From: Caulobacter sp. NIBR1757
GTDB taxonomy: Bacteria > Pseudomonadota > Alphaproteobacteria > Caulobacterales > Caulobacteraceae
DNA length: 64,000 bases
Direction: 5' to 3'
NCBI RefSeq assembly: GCF_027912495.1
Contig: NZ_CP115463.1
Location: 2,503,501 to 2,567,500, forward strand
Below the pieces are notes generated by a model. That model did not search any database. It was not told where the DNA came from and was given only the letters and a program-made list of their open reading frames with translations. Both the position numbers and the translations under genes were made by a program. Positions 1 to 7,868 of this stretch are shown here, piece by piece (the stretch's first letter is position 1; every line of letters begins with the position of its first letter).

Positions 1-2
1 TC

Positions 3-590
3 CTCGCCTACGAACAGTATCTGCAGGACCATTCGGAGGCCCGCGAGAAGGTCTTCATGCTGCAGATCGCCACCCTCAGCCGCGACGCGGTCGAGGCCTA
101 TCAGGACATGCGCAACCGGCTGGACGCCATCGCGGGCCGGATCAACGGCCACTACGGCACCCTCGACTGGGTGCCCCTGCGCTACGTCAATTCCGGCTAT
201 CGCCAGGACGAGCTGGCCGGCATCTACCGCGCCGCCCGCGCCGCCCTGATCACCCCCCTGCGCGATGGCATGAACCTGGTCGCCAAGGAGTATGTGGCCG
301 CCCAGGACCCGGCCGACCCCGGCGTCCTCATCCTCTCCCGCTTCGCCGGCGCAGCCGCCCAGATGAAGGCGGCCCTGATCGTCAATCCCTACGACCGGGA
401 CGAGATGGCCGAGGCCATCCACCGCGCCCTGACCATGGACCTGACCGAGCGCATGCTGCGCTGGCGCGAGCTGAAGGCCGGCCTCGACGCCGAAAACCTC
501 GACCACTGGTGGCAGGGCTTCCTCGAAGCCCTCGCCGACCGACCCAAACCCTGCCCGCGCATGGTCCGGGTCGGCGGCACGGCGCCCTGA
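3..590 (+). CDS. otsA: Trehalose-6-phosphate synthase, C-terminal part (5' end outside window)
   Basis: Only the last 195 residues are present; the frame is open from the window edge to the TGA at 588. The protein is the C-terminal Rossmann lobe of a GT20 glycosyltransferase. It contains RYVNSGYRQDELAGIYRAAR, then TPLRDGMNLVAKEYVAAQ and a VLILSRFAGAAAQM segment, which are the conserved UDP-glucose/glucose-6-phosphate binding blocks of OtsA. Known role: UDP-glucose plus glucose-6-phosphate to trehalose-6-phosphate in the cytosol, for osmoprotection. No otsB follows directly; the next 330 bases are non-coding repeats. The family assignment is firm. Confidence 0.93.
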   Translation, partial: LAYEQYLQDHSEAREKVFMLQIATLSRDAVEAYQDMRNRLDAIAGRINGHYGTLDWVPLRYVNSGYRQDELAGIYRAARAALITPLRDGMNLVAKEYVAAQDPADPGVLILSRFAGAAAQMKAALIVNPYDRDEMAEAIHRALTMDLTERMLRWRELKAGLDAENLDHWWQGFLEALADRPKPCPRMVRVGGTAP

Positions 591-622
591 AAACCTGGCC
601 GTGCGGGGCCAGCGGGCGCGAA

Positions 623-650
623 TGATGAATATGTCTAGACATATTCATCA
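623..650. repeat. Perfect 28-bp palindrome centred on TCTAGA
   Basis: Every base from 623 to 650 pairs with its mirror around the centre between 636 and 637. The half-site reads TGATGAATATGTCT. A 22-bp version of the same palindrome (half-site TGAATATGTCT) lies at 31331-31352. Both copies sit in AT-richer intergenic sequence next to the 3' end of a gene. It could be a transcription-factor site, a repeat end or a hairpin; nothing here decides which. Confidence 0.85.
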
Positions 651-860
651 CCAATTCGCCCGCTTCCGACCTCTGATCCGGCTCAGCGCCACGGACACCG
701 CCGAATCGGGGTGGTCTCGGGTAGGTTTCGGGTGGTCGCCAGGTAGGACAAAAACAGCGCTCCGATGGGTGGCGCGCGGTCACTCAGGTAGGTTATAATG
801 GGTTGTTTTTTATAGCTTTTTATCCGCCTCTCAGGGGCGCGAATATGCTATAATGGCTTC
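651..860. repeat. Intergenic stretch with TTATAA-type repeat elements
   Basis: About 340 bases separate otsA from the next gene. Beyond the palindrome the stretch holds GTAGG/TCGGGTGG motifs, a GGTTATAATGGG element near 785-796, a T-rich run near 800-820, and at 847-862 (minus strand) TCGAAGCCATTATAGC. The last element resembles the TCGAAGCGG...ATTATAAC repeats near 31.1 and 59.5 kb. I see no convincing gene here. Confidence 0.45.
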
Positions 861-926
861 GACAGCGCAAACCACCCGCCTTCCAAGGTCCGCTCCCTGG
901 CCAGTTTCCTGATCACCTTCGCCGCC

Positions 927-1640
927 ATGACCGCGATCATCGCGGCGCGCTACCTGCTGACCTCCGGCCTGATCTACGCCCTGGTCCTGCGCCGCCCCGA
1001 CCGGCCAACGCCGCAGCCCGGCGCCGTGCGCCACGAGATCCGTCTGTCGCTGGCCTCCTCGGCCGTCTACGCCCTGCCTGCGGCTTTCGTCGTCGAGCAG
1101 TGGAAGGCGGGCCACACCCTGATCTACACCGACTGGAGCGCCTGGCCGCTGTGGTGGGTCCCGCTCTCAGCCCTGGCCTATCTGCTCATCCAGGACGCCC
1201 ACTATTACTGGGCCCATCGGCTGATGCATCACCGGACCCTGTTCCGCTGGTTCCACGCCGGCCACCATCGCAGTCACACCCCGACCGCCTGGGCCAGCTT
1301 CGCCTTCGACCTGACCGAGGCGGCGCTGGTCGCCTGGGTGCTGCCCCTGCTGACCTTCCTGATCCCCATCCATGTGGGGGTGATTCTGTTCCTGCTGATC
1401 GCCATGACCGCGACGGCCACCCTCAACCACTGCGGGGTGGAGATCCTGCCGCAACGCTTCGTGCGCGGCCCGGTCGGCGGCTGGCTGATCACCGCCACCC
1501 ACCACGGCATGCATCACAGGCGGATGCTGACCAACTTCGGCCTGCACTTCCGCCTCTGGGACAGGCTGATGGGGACGGACGTCATGCCCGTGGCGCCCGT
1601 CGACGCCAGGTCTGTCAGCTCGAAAAACGGGCCACGATGA
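927..1640 (+). CDS. Sterol desaturase / fatty acid hydroxylase superfamily membrane protein
   Basis: A 237-residue integral membrane protein with the diagnostic histidine clusters of the di-iron superfamily: HRLMHH, HAGHHRSH and HHGMHHRR, between hydrophobic helices. Known members hydroxylate or desaturate lipids such as fatty acyl chains, sterols or carotenoids at the inner membrane; the substrate here is unknown. The start is uncertain. The frame stays open upstream to about 816 and encodes a sensible extension (SLASFLITFAAM) completing the first membrane helix, yet no ATG, GTG or TTG occurs before 927. The 5' end may have been altered by the adjacent repeat. The 3' end overlaps the convergent gene by 26 bases. 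Confidence 0.8.
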   Translation: MTAIIAARYLLTSGLIYALVLRRPDRPTPQPGAVRHEIRLSLASSAVYALPAAFVVEQWKAGHTLIYTDWSAWPLWWVPLSALAYLLIQDAHYYWAHRLMHHRTLFRWFHAGHHRSHTPTAWASFAFDLTEAALVAWVLPLLTFLIPIHVGVILFLLIAMTATATLNHCGVEILPQRFVRGPVGGWLITATHHGMHHRRMLTNFGLHFRLWDRLMGTDVMPVAPVDARSVSSKNGPR

Positions 1641-1833
1641 CGAACACGCCCCCCTCGGGCGCTTCCTGGGTAAAGCTCGCCCGCTTGGGCAAAAGCTCAG
1701 CGCCAAGCCGGTATTCGACGTCGTCGTTGTCGGCATAGCTCTGCTGGTCGATCAGCACATGGCCGGCCCGGTAGTTGTCGAAATCGGCCTGGACGGCCCC
1801 GGCGTCGGCGCCGGCGAAGATCTTCAGATGCAT
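1615..1833 (-). CDS. Small hypothetical protein (72 aa)
   Basis: The product begins MHLKIFAGADAGAVQADFDN and ends EGGVFVIVARFSS; it is mildly acidic with no signal peptide or membrane helix. I do not recognise a family. The internal ATG at 1833 is chosen because it lies 10 bases downstream of the stop of the lipoprotein gene 1844-3196, implying one transcription unit, whereas the longer frame runs through that gene's codons. Its 3' end overlaps the hydroxylase gene from the other strand. Likely a real gene of unknown function. Confidence 0.6.
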   Translation of the reverse strand: MHLKIFAGADAGAVQADFDNYRAGHVLIDQQSYADNDDVEYRLGAELLPKRASFTQEAPEGGVFVIVARFSS

Positions 1834-1843
1834 GCCGCGGCTC

Positions 1844-3196
1844 CTAACCGATGACCCCGAGCAGGTCGCTGCGCTGATCGGGCGCCAGGCCCTGGAAGAA
1901 GCTGACGATGTCCGACAGGGTGGTCGGCGCCGTGTAGCGGCCCTGGGCGCGGGGCCCGAGGTTCTGCAGGATGCCCGACTTGGCAAGCAGAGCCTGCCAG
2001 TTGGCGGCCGGCGTGCCGCCCGGGCCGGCGGCCAGGTAGGCCCTCAGCCGGTCGGCATCGCTGGCCAGGGTGGTTCCGAAGCGCTTGTAGCTGGCGCTCT
2101 CGGCCTTCAGCCGGTCGGTCTCCGCCTGCACCGAGGCCTTGACGAAATCCAGGCAGACGGCGGTCAGCGCCGGGTCCGGCTTGTCCTTGCGCAGCTGGAC
2201 CATGCACATCATCTCGACTTCCGGGAAATCGAGGGCCTTCTCGACGATCAGGCGCACCTGGCCCGCGACCTCGGCGCTGGTGTCGGCGGCGACCTGCTGG
2301 GAATAGCCGCCGCCGCTGATCTGGGCGCCCGTGCCCGAGCCGGCGGTCATGTTGAAGCTCTGGTTCGCCGCCACCCCCTGGATCCAGGTCAGGTTCTGGG
2401 CCGCCGTGGCCGCCGCCGCCTGGGCCTGTTGCAGATTGGCGTTGGCCGCCAGGCAGGCCTGCACCGCCGCATAGGTCGGATCGGAGGGGGCCGGCATGGG
2501 GTTGGGGGCCGGATCGCAGGTCACCGTCGCCGAGGCCGTCGTATAGGCCTGCTGGGCGCGGGTGACGGCGGCGTCCTTGGCGGTCTTGTCGGCCGAGGCC
2601 GATTGCACCGCGGCCAGCAGCGCGGCCGGGTTGGAATTGATGGCCGTGGCGCTGCCGCCGGTGATCACCGTCGAGGGCGGACGCATGACGCCCGTCAACT
2701 GCTCGATGGCCAGCACGGCGACCATGGCCCGCTGGTCCCGCGCCGCCTGGATGATGAACTCGTCCTGGCTGATCGCCCCGCTCAGGTAGCGCTCGCAGGT
2801 GCGGTACATCGACTCCCGCAGCAGGTTCACCGTCTGGGTTCGCTCGAAGCTGGCGCCGGACTCGCTGATCGCCAGCGCCCCGCCGGCCTGGACCTCGGGA
2901 CTGGCGCTGCCCGCATAGCCGAGGTTTCCGCTGCCGCCGACGCTCATGGCGACAAAGGCGTCCGGCGGCGCCTCGGCGCAGAACTGCAGCCGATTGACGG
3001 TGACCGTCGCTCCGTTGACCGTCTGGGTCGTCGGCACCAGGCTGGTGAGAATGGCCCGCTGCTTGGCGTCGATGAGGATCGCTTCGCCCGTGTTGGTCGC
3101 CAGGTCGATCCTGTCGGTCCGGTGGATCGATGTGAGATTGGCGCAGCCACCGAGCGCCACCACGGCCAACAGTCCGACCACTGACTTGCGAAGCAT
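1844..3196 (-). CDS. Hypothetical lipoprotein, 450 aa, Ala/Gln-rich middle
   Basis: The N-terminus MLRKSVVGLLAVVALGGCAN is a lipoprotein signal peptide with a lipobox ending at Cys18. The chosen ATG is preceded by GGGGGAGGG at good ribosome-binding distance, so the upstream in-frame Met is rejected. The mature protein has an Ala/Gln-rich, probably coiled-coil region around residues 200-290 and no enzyme motif I recognise. It would be attached to the outer membrane or periplasmic face. It heads a two-gene unit with the 72-residue protein. Function unknown. Confidence 0.8.
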   Translation of the reverse strand: MLRKSVVGLLAVVALGGCANLTSIHRTDRIDLATNTGEAILIDAKQRAILTSLVPTTQTVNGATVTVNRLQFCAEAPPDAFVAMSVGGSGNLGYAGSASPEVQAGGALAISESGASFERTQTVNLLRESMYRTCERYLSGAISQDEFIIQAARDQRAMVAVLAIEQLTGVMRPPSTVITGGSATAINSNPAALLAAVQSASADKTAKDAAVTRAQQAYTTASATVTCDPAPNPMPAPSDPTYAAVQACLAANANLQQAQAAAATAAQNLTWIQGVAANQSFNMTAGSGTGAQISGGGYSQQVAADTSAEVAGQVRLIVEKALDFPEVEMMCMVQLRKDKPDPALTAVCLDFVKASVQAETDRLKAESASYKRFGTTLASDADRLRAYLAAGPGGTPAANWQALLAKSGILQNLGPRAQGRYTAPTTLSDIVSFFQGLAPDQRSDLLGVIG

Positions 3197-3284
3197 GATG
3201 CCCTCCCCCGGGAGGGAAAAAGCTTGACCACGAACGCCGCAAGGACGCAACCCTGTCACGAACTGGGGGCCGGCGGTGCTTCCG

Positions 3285-3653
3285 TCAGCCGCGCCCGGCG
3301 ACCAGGCGGTTGTTCAGCGGCTCGCCCTTGGGACTCTTGCTGGACCAGGTCAGCCCGACCTTCCCAGCCGGAATCGTCGAGCAGAAGCTCAACGGGATGC
3401 CGACCGGCCGGGTCTGCTTCAGACAGACCTTGCCGCTCTTCAGCGTCCACCTGCCGGCCGTGCGCTTGCCGTTGGTGCGCTGCCCCTCATAGGTCCCGTC
3501 GCGCTTGAGCCACAGCCTGGTCGACCGCCCGCTGGGATAGGTCGAGACGATGGTGTTGCCGAACGCCGCCTCGATCGGCGAGGCGGCATGGGATGCGACA
3601 GGAGCGAACGGAAACAGGACGACCGCCGCCGCCAGCATGAGAGACTTCGTCAT
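3285..3653 (-). CDS. Small secreted protein of unknown function
   Basis: The 122-residue product starts MTKSLMLAAAVVLFPFAPVA and has a Sec signal peptide cleaved near SHAASP. The mature part contains GRSTRLWLKRDGTYEGQRTN, a beta-rich pattern (YPSGR...G.Y.G.R..G...GRW) common in small exported proteins that read as lipocalin-like or DUF folds. Two cysteines (VCLKQ and SFCST) could form a disulphide. The gene is monocistronic, 88 bases from the 450-residue lipoprotein on the same strand. I cannot name a family. Confidence 0.65.
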   Translation of the reverse strand: MTKSLMLAAAVVLFPFAPVASHAASPIEAAFGNTIVSTYPSGRSTRLWLKRDGTYEGQRTNGKRTAGRWTLKSGKVCLKQTRPVGIPLSFCSTIPAGKVGLTWSSKSPKGEPLNNRLVAGRG

Positions 3654-3730
3654 CCGCCAGTAACGCGCAAATTGAGCTTTGGTTGACTTGCCAGGACCGA
3701 GACCAAATCTGGCGCAAGTCCAGCTTTGCA

Positions 3731-3758
3731 TTGACTTTGCGGGGATAACGCCTATCTA
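3731..3758 (+). promoter_or_regulatory. Possible sigma-70-type promoter for the RhlE-type helicase
   Basis: TTGACT at 3731-3736 and TATCTA at 3753-3758 are separated by 16 bases, about 80 bases before the helicase start. This is inferred from sequence only. Confidence 0.4.
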
Positions 3759-3840
3759 GACCCGCATTCGGGACAGGTCTGGCGATTCCGCGCCGCCCGC
3801 TCGCCCAGCCTGGGCGGTTTCGAATTCATGCAAAGTGATA

Positions 3841-5559
3841 ATGACCGAATTTTCCGAACTGGGGCTGTCGCCCCTCACCCTCCAGGCGGTGATTGACGCC
3901 GGCTACACCGTCGCCACGCCGATCCAGGAACAGGCCATCCCCGTCGCCCTCGCCGGCCGCGATGTCCTCGGCATCGCCCAGACCGGCACCGGCAAGACCG
4001 CCGCCTTCACCCTGCCGATGATCGACAAGCTGGCGTCGGGCCGCACCAAGGCCCGCATGCCGCGCGGCCTGGTCATCTGCCCGACCCGCGAACTGGCCGA
4101 CCAGGTCGCCCAGAGCTTCGAGAAGTACGCCAAGGGTCAGAAGCTGACCTGGGCCCTGCTGATCGGCGGCGTCTCCTTCGGCGACCAGGAAATGAAGCTC
4201 GACCGCGGCGTCGACGTTCTGATCGCCACCCCCGGCCGGCTGCTCGACCATTTCGAACGCGGCAAGCTCTTGATGACCGGCGTCCAGACGCTGGTGGTCG
4301 ATGAAGCCGACCGCATGCTCGACATGGGCTTCATCCCGGACATCGAACGCATCTTCAAGATGACGCCGCCGAAGAAGCAGACCCTGTTCTTCAGCGCCAC
4401 CATGCCGCCGGAAATCACCCGGCTGACCAAGCAGTTCCTCAAGGACCCGACCCGCATCGAGGTCGCCCGTCCCGCCACCACCGCCGAGACCATCACCCAG
4501 TACCTGGTGCGCGTGCCCGTCATCTCGCCGAGCGCCAAGCGCATGGCCCTGCGGGCGCTGGTCGAGAAGGCCGAGGTCCGCAACGGCATCGTCTTCTGCA
4601 ACCGAAAGAGCGAAGTCGACATCGTCGCCAAGTCGCTGACCGTCCACGGCCATGACGCCGCCCCCATCCACGGCGACCTCGACCAGGGCACCCGGATGAA
4701 GACGCTGGAGCGCTTCCGCAAGGGCGAGCTCAAGCTGCTGGTGGCCTCCGACGTCGCCGCGCGCGGCCTCGACATCCCCGACGTCAGCCACGTCTTCAAC
4801 TACGACGTCCCGCACCATGCCGACGACTACGTCCACCGCATCGGCCGCACCGGCCGGGCCGGCAAGCTGGGCGAGACCTACATGATCGTCACCCCGGCGG
4901 ACGACAAGAACCTCGACAAGGTCCTCAAGCTGACCGGCAAGATGCCGAACGAAGTCGTCCTCGACCTCGACTGGGCCGCCGCCAAGGACAAGGACGCCCG
5001 CCGCAAGGAAATTGACAAGGAACGCGGGGGTTCGCGCGGCGGCGACCGGGGCCGCGAGCGCAAGCGCGAGTTCAGCCGCGGCCGTCCGGAATCGGAAACC
5101 TCGATGGTCGGCATGGACGCGATCAGCGCCCCGGCCGAACGTCCGGAACGCGCCCCGCGCGAAGACCGCCCGCAACGGGCCAGCACCGAGCCGGTGTTCA
5201 CCGCCGAGGAAACCGCTCCGGTCGAGCGCGAGGAGCGTCCGCGCCGCGAACGTGGCGGCCGTGGTCGCGACCGCAAGCCGCGTGACGAGGCGCGCCGCGA
5301 AGCTGCACCGGTCGAAGCCCGTGAAGAGCGCCCGGTCCGTGACGAACGCCCGGCCCGCGAGGACCGCGCCGCCCGTGAAGAGCGTCCCGAGCGTGACGAG
5401 CGCCCTGCCCGTCCCGAGCGCCGCCCCGACCCGGTGCGCGGCGTCCGCGCCCCGACGCCCCGCGACGACGACGACCGTCGCGTCGTCGGCTTCGGCAACG
5501 AACTCCCCGCCTTCCTGGCCCGCCCGGTGCCGACCGTGGCCCCGTCGAAAGACGACTGA
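3841..5559 (+). CDS. rhlE: DEAD-box ATP-dependent RNA helicase, RhlE-type
   Basis: All SF2 helicase motifs are present: Q motif (ATPIQEQAIP, 25-34), Walker A AQTGTGKT (46-53), PTRELA (81-86), TPGR, DEAD (154-157), SAT (185-187), ARGLD (308-312) and HRIGRTGR (332-339). Residues from about 390 to 572 form a disordered tail packed with Arg/Glu repeats of the type REERPxRDERP, an RNA-binding extension. Such enzymes unwind structured RNA in ribosome biogenesis and mRNA decay; RhlE-type helicases join the RNase E degradosome in several alphaproteobacteria. Start: ATG at 3841 (MTEFSELGLS); a GTG six bases upstream is possible. The tail repeats are the only unusual feature. Confidence 0.93.
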   Translation: MTEFSELGLSPLTLQAVIDAGYTVATPIQEQAIPVALAGRDVLGIAQTGTGKTAAFTLPMIDKLASGRTKARMPRGLVICPTRELADQVAQSFEKYAKGQKLTWALLIGGVSFGDQEMKLDRGVDVLIATPGRLLDHFERGKLLMTGVQTLVVDEADRMLDMGFIPDIERIFKMTPPKKQTLFFSATMPPEITRLTKQFLKDPTRIEVARPATTAETITQYLVRVPVISPSAKRMALRALVEKAEVRNGIVFCNRKSEVDIVAKSLTVHGHDAAPIHGDLDQGTRMKTLERFRKGELKLLVASDVAARGLDIPDVSHVFNYDVPHHADDYVHRIGRTGRAGKLGETYMIVTPADDKNLDKVLKLTGKMPNEVVLDLDWAAAKDKDARRKEIDKERGGSRGGDRGRERKREFSRGRPESETSMVGMDAISAPAERPERAPREDRPQRASTEPVFTAEETAPVEREERPRRERGGRGRDRKPRDEARREAAPVEAREERPVRDERPAREDRAAREERPERDERPARPERRPDPVRGVRAPTPRDDDDRRVVGFGNELPAFLARPVPTVAPSKDD

Positions 5560-5712
5560 GGGGACGTGATCGCCGCGCAAACGCGGCGATCCGTTCGCTC
5601 AAACGGTTGAAGCGGCGTTCATGTCCCCGGTCTGCGCCGGCCGGGGACATGAACGCCGCCCCAGCCGCATTGGTCACAACCGGCGCCGCCCTTGCGCGGC
5701 GATCACGTCCCC
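5560..5712. repeat. Nested perfect inverted repeats after the helicase gene
   Basis: Two inverted repeats lie one inside the other. The outer arms are GGGGACGTGATCGCCGCGC at 5560-5578 and its exact complement at 5694-5712. The inner arms, GCGGCGTTCATGTCCCCGG at 5612-5630 and 5641-5659, are also perfect, with a 10-base loop. Inner and outer arms resemble each other (GGGGACrTGAwCGCCGC), so the element is four copies of one unit in alternating orientation. A related element is at 11671-11830. Confidence 0.85.
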
Positions 5713-5717
5713 AATGA

Positions 5718-5749
5718 AACGCCCGCCTGCATCTCTGCAGACGGGCGTT
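5718..5749. terminator. Hairpin between convergent genes, possible bidirectional terminator
   Basis: The arms at 5718-5731 and 5736-5749 (AACGCCCGCCTGCA / TGCAGACGGGCGTT) pair over 14 bases with one mismatch and a 4-base loop. It lies between the helicase end and the convergent small gene at 5777. There is no strong T-run, so termination is an inference from position. Confidence 0.5.
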
Positions 5750-5776
5750 CGCATTTCGTGGCCCTTGGCTGCCTGC

Positions 5777-6115
5777 CTAGTAGCCCAGTGTCTTGTCGCA
5801 GGCCTTCGCCTCGTTGACCAAGGCGTCCTTGTTCATGCCGTCCAGCTTGTCGGCTTCGGCCGACTGGATCGCCGCCGGGTTGGTCCCGGCCGGCAGGTCA
5901 CGGCGGGCGGCGAGGGCCAGGGCGGTGCGTTCGCGGTTACGGTCGAAGCTCTTGACGAGGGCCTTGTCGCCGCCGCCCTGCTCGACCGCGCTGGCGGCCG
6001 CTTCATAGACGGCAAGGCATCGCGCCTGCGCGCGGAAGTCGACAGTCCCCTGGGCCTGGACCGAGAAACCGGTCAGGGTCGCCAGGATCAGCCCGCCCAG
6101 GATGGGGGCGCGCAT
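5777..6115 (-). CDS. Small secreted protein of unknown function (112 aa)
   Basis: The product starts MRAPILGGLILATLTGFSVQ with a Sec signal peptide cleaved near VQAQ. The mature part is helical and acidic/basic mixed, with two cysteines (RCLAVY and KACDKTLGY) that may pair. The ATG at 6115 is preferred over the one two codons upstream because CGGAGA lies at suitable distance. It sits alone between the helicase and aldehyde dehydrogenase genes. Proteins of this size and pattern are common in Caulobacteraceae without assigned function. Confidence 0.65.
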   Translation of the reverse strand: MRAPILGGLILATLTGFSVQAQGTVDFRAQARCLAVYEAAASAVEQGGGDKALVKSFDRNRERTALALAARRDLPAGTNPAAIQSAEADKLDGMNKDALVNEAKACDKTLGY

Positions 6116-6246
6116 GAGCATTCTCCGTTTCGAGTCGCGACCAGTCGCGACCCCTATAATGTAGGTAGGAATAGCGGCGCTGAAAGGGCGCGACGCTGCG
6201 GCTCTATGCCGTAACGCCGCGCCCCGGAGCTTCAGGCCTGGTTCAG

Positions 6247-7677
6247 CTAGCGGCTGATCTGCCCGGCCAGCATCTTGCGGATCGCCGGCCCGTACGGCGG
6301 CCGCATGGCGACCAGCGGACCGATGTCCTTCTTCAGCTGGGTGTAGATGGCCTTGCGGTGGCTGAATTCCTTGAAGCCGTCGTGGCCATGATAGCTCCCC
6401 ATGCCCGAAGGCCCGACGCCGCCGAACGGCAGCTCTTCCTGGGCCACGTGCATGATGACGTCGTTGACGGTCACCCCGCCGCTGGTCGTCGTTTCCAGCA
6501 CCCTGGTCTTCTCGGCCTCGTCCGTGCCGAACCAGTAGAGGCCGAGCGGCCGGTCGTGGCTGTTGATGTAGCCGGTGGCCTCTTCGAGCGTCTTGTAGGT
6601 CTTCACCGGCAGGACCGGCCCGAAGATTTCTTCCTGCATGACCTTCATGTCGTCGGTCGGGTTGAGGATCAGGGTCGGGGCGATCTTGCGGTGTTCCTGC
6701 TGGGTCAGGTCCTCGCCATCCGGCTTGATCTCGACAATCTGCGCGCCCTTGGCGCGGGCGTCGTCGATGTAGCCCATGATCCGGTCATAGTGCCGCTGGG
6801 CGACCACGGCGGTGTAGTCGGGGTTGTCCTTGATGGTCGGGAACATCCTGGTCACGGCCGCGCGTGCCTGAGTGACGAACTCGCCGACGCTCTCTTCCGG
6901 CGTCAGCACATAGTCGGGGGCCAGGCAGATCTGGCCGGCGTTCAGCGTCTTGCCGTTCATCACCCGCGCCGCGGTCAGCGCCATGTCGGCGCTGCGCGAG
7001 ATGATCACCGGGCTCTTGCCGCCCAGCTCCAGGGTCAGCGGCACCAGGTTGGTGGCGGCGGCGCGCATGACGTGGCGGGCCACGCTGGTCGCGCCGGTGA
7101 AGATCATGTGGTCGAAGGCCAGCTCGCTGAAGGCCTGGCCGACCTCCGGCCCGCCGGTGATGACGGCGATCTCCTCCTCAGAGAACACCTTGCCGAACAT
7201 CACCTTCATCAGCTCCGACGTCGCCGGGGTGAACTCCGACGGCTTGATCATCGCCCGGTTGCCGGCCGCCAGCACCCCGGCCAGCGGCGCGAAGGTCAGG
7301 TTGACCGGGAAGTTCCACGGGCTGATCACGCCGACCACGCCCTTGGGCTGGAAGACCACCTCGGCCTTGGCCCCGAACAGGCCGAGAATGGCCGGCGAGG
7401 TCTTGCGCTTCTCGCCCTTCATCCACTTGCGCAGGTTGTCGCGCGCATGTTTCAGCGGCCCGATCGAGCCAGCGATGTCGGTCAACTGCGTCGCCTCGCG
7501 CGAGCGGTTGCCGAAGTCGGTGTTCAGCGCATCCTCGATGGCCTTCGAATGATCGACCAGCAGGCCGATACAGCGGTCGATCCGGTCAATGCGTTGCTCG
7601 GCCGTCGGCGCGCCGTCGCGCAGATGAGCGGCCTTCTGGCGGTCGAGGATGCCTTGCATCGCGGCGGCGTCGGTCAT
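6247..7677 (-). CDS. NAD(P)-dependent aldehyde dehydrogenase, coniferyl-aldehyde type
   Basis: A 476-residue ALDH superfamily enzyme. Visible are the fold motifs SPWNFPVNL (119-127), the Rossmann FTGATSVARHV, the general-base Glu217 in LELGGKSP and the catalytic Cys251 in NAGQICLAP. The C-terminus EEIFGPVLPVKTYK and FGGVGPSGMGSYHG match the subgroup of membrane-associated or coniferyl aldehyde dehydrogenases, which is shorter than the usual 500-residue enzymes. It oxidises an aldehyde to the acid; whether the substrate is aromatic or a fatty aldehyde cannot be told from sequence. Monocistronic; the start is followed upstream by a GGGAGGG ribosome-binding site. Confidence 0.9.
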   Translation of the reverse strand: MTDAAAMQGILDRQKAAHLRDGAPTAEQRIDRIDRCIGLLVDHSKAIEDALNTDFGNRSREATQLTDIAGSIGPLKHARDNLRKWMKGEKRKTSPAILGLFGAKAEVVFQPKGVVGVISPWNFPVNLTFAPLAGVLAAGNRAMIKPSEFTPATSELMKVMFGKVFSEEEIAVITGGPEVGQAFSELAFDHMIFTGATSVARHVMRAAATNLVPLTLELGGKSPVIISRSADMALTAARVMNGKTLNAGQICLAPDYVLTPEESVGEFVTQARAAVTRMFPTIKDNPDYTAVVAQRHYDRIMGYIDDARAKGAQIVEIKPDGEDLTQQEHRKIAPTLILNPTDDMKVMQEEIFGPVLPVKTYKTLEEATGYINSHDRPLGLYWFGTDEAEKTRVLETTTSGGVTVNDVIMHVAQEELPFGGVGPSGMGSYHGHDGFKEFSHRKAIYTQLKKDIGPLVAMRPPYGPAIRKMLAGQISR

Positions 7678-7868
7678 GGTTGCCCTCCCAGGCGGCCGGT
7701 GCGTTCCGGCTCAGGTGATCGTTGATCAGAATGGCGGGCGAACGCCGTGTCGGCAAGCGCACAACGGTCGTTCGTTTTAACCAGACGTTTGGCGTTACCC
7801 CCTACTGTCCCTTCACTGAAACATGCGCATCCGCCGAAAGCGGCTGCGTTTCGGGGGAATACGGGACG

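Noticed and set aside
623..650. Palindrome considered as a dif site or phage attachment site
   Set aside because: It is fully symmetric without the XerC/XerD arm asymmetry, and occurs twice within 31 kb.
1775..3184. Long open frame on the + strand opposite the 450-residue lipoprotein gene
   Set aside because: Composition is Gly/Arg/Ala-rich with no family pattern; the minus-strand frame has a signal peptide, lipobox and ribosome-binding site.
5030..5500. Repeats in the helicase tail considered as a CRISPR-like or tandem array
   Set aside because: The spacing is irregular and the repeats are explained by Arg/Glu-rich coding (GACGAGCGCCC-type codons).
3826..5580. Long minus-strand frame opposite the helicase
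   Set aside because: A mirror of high-GC codon bias; the + strand encodes every helicase motif.
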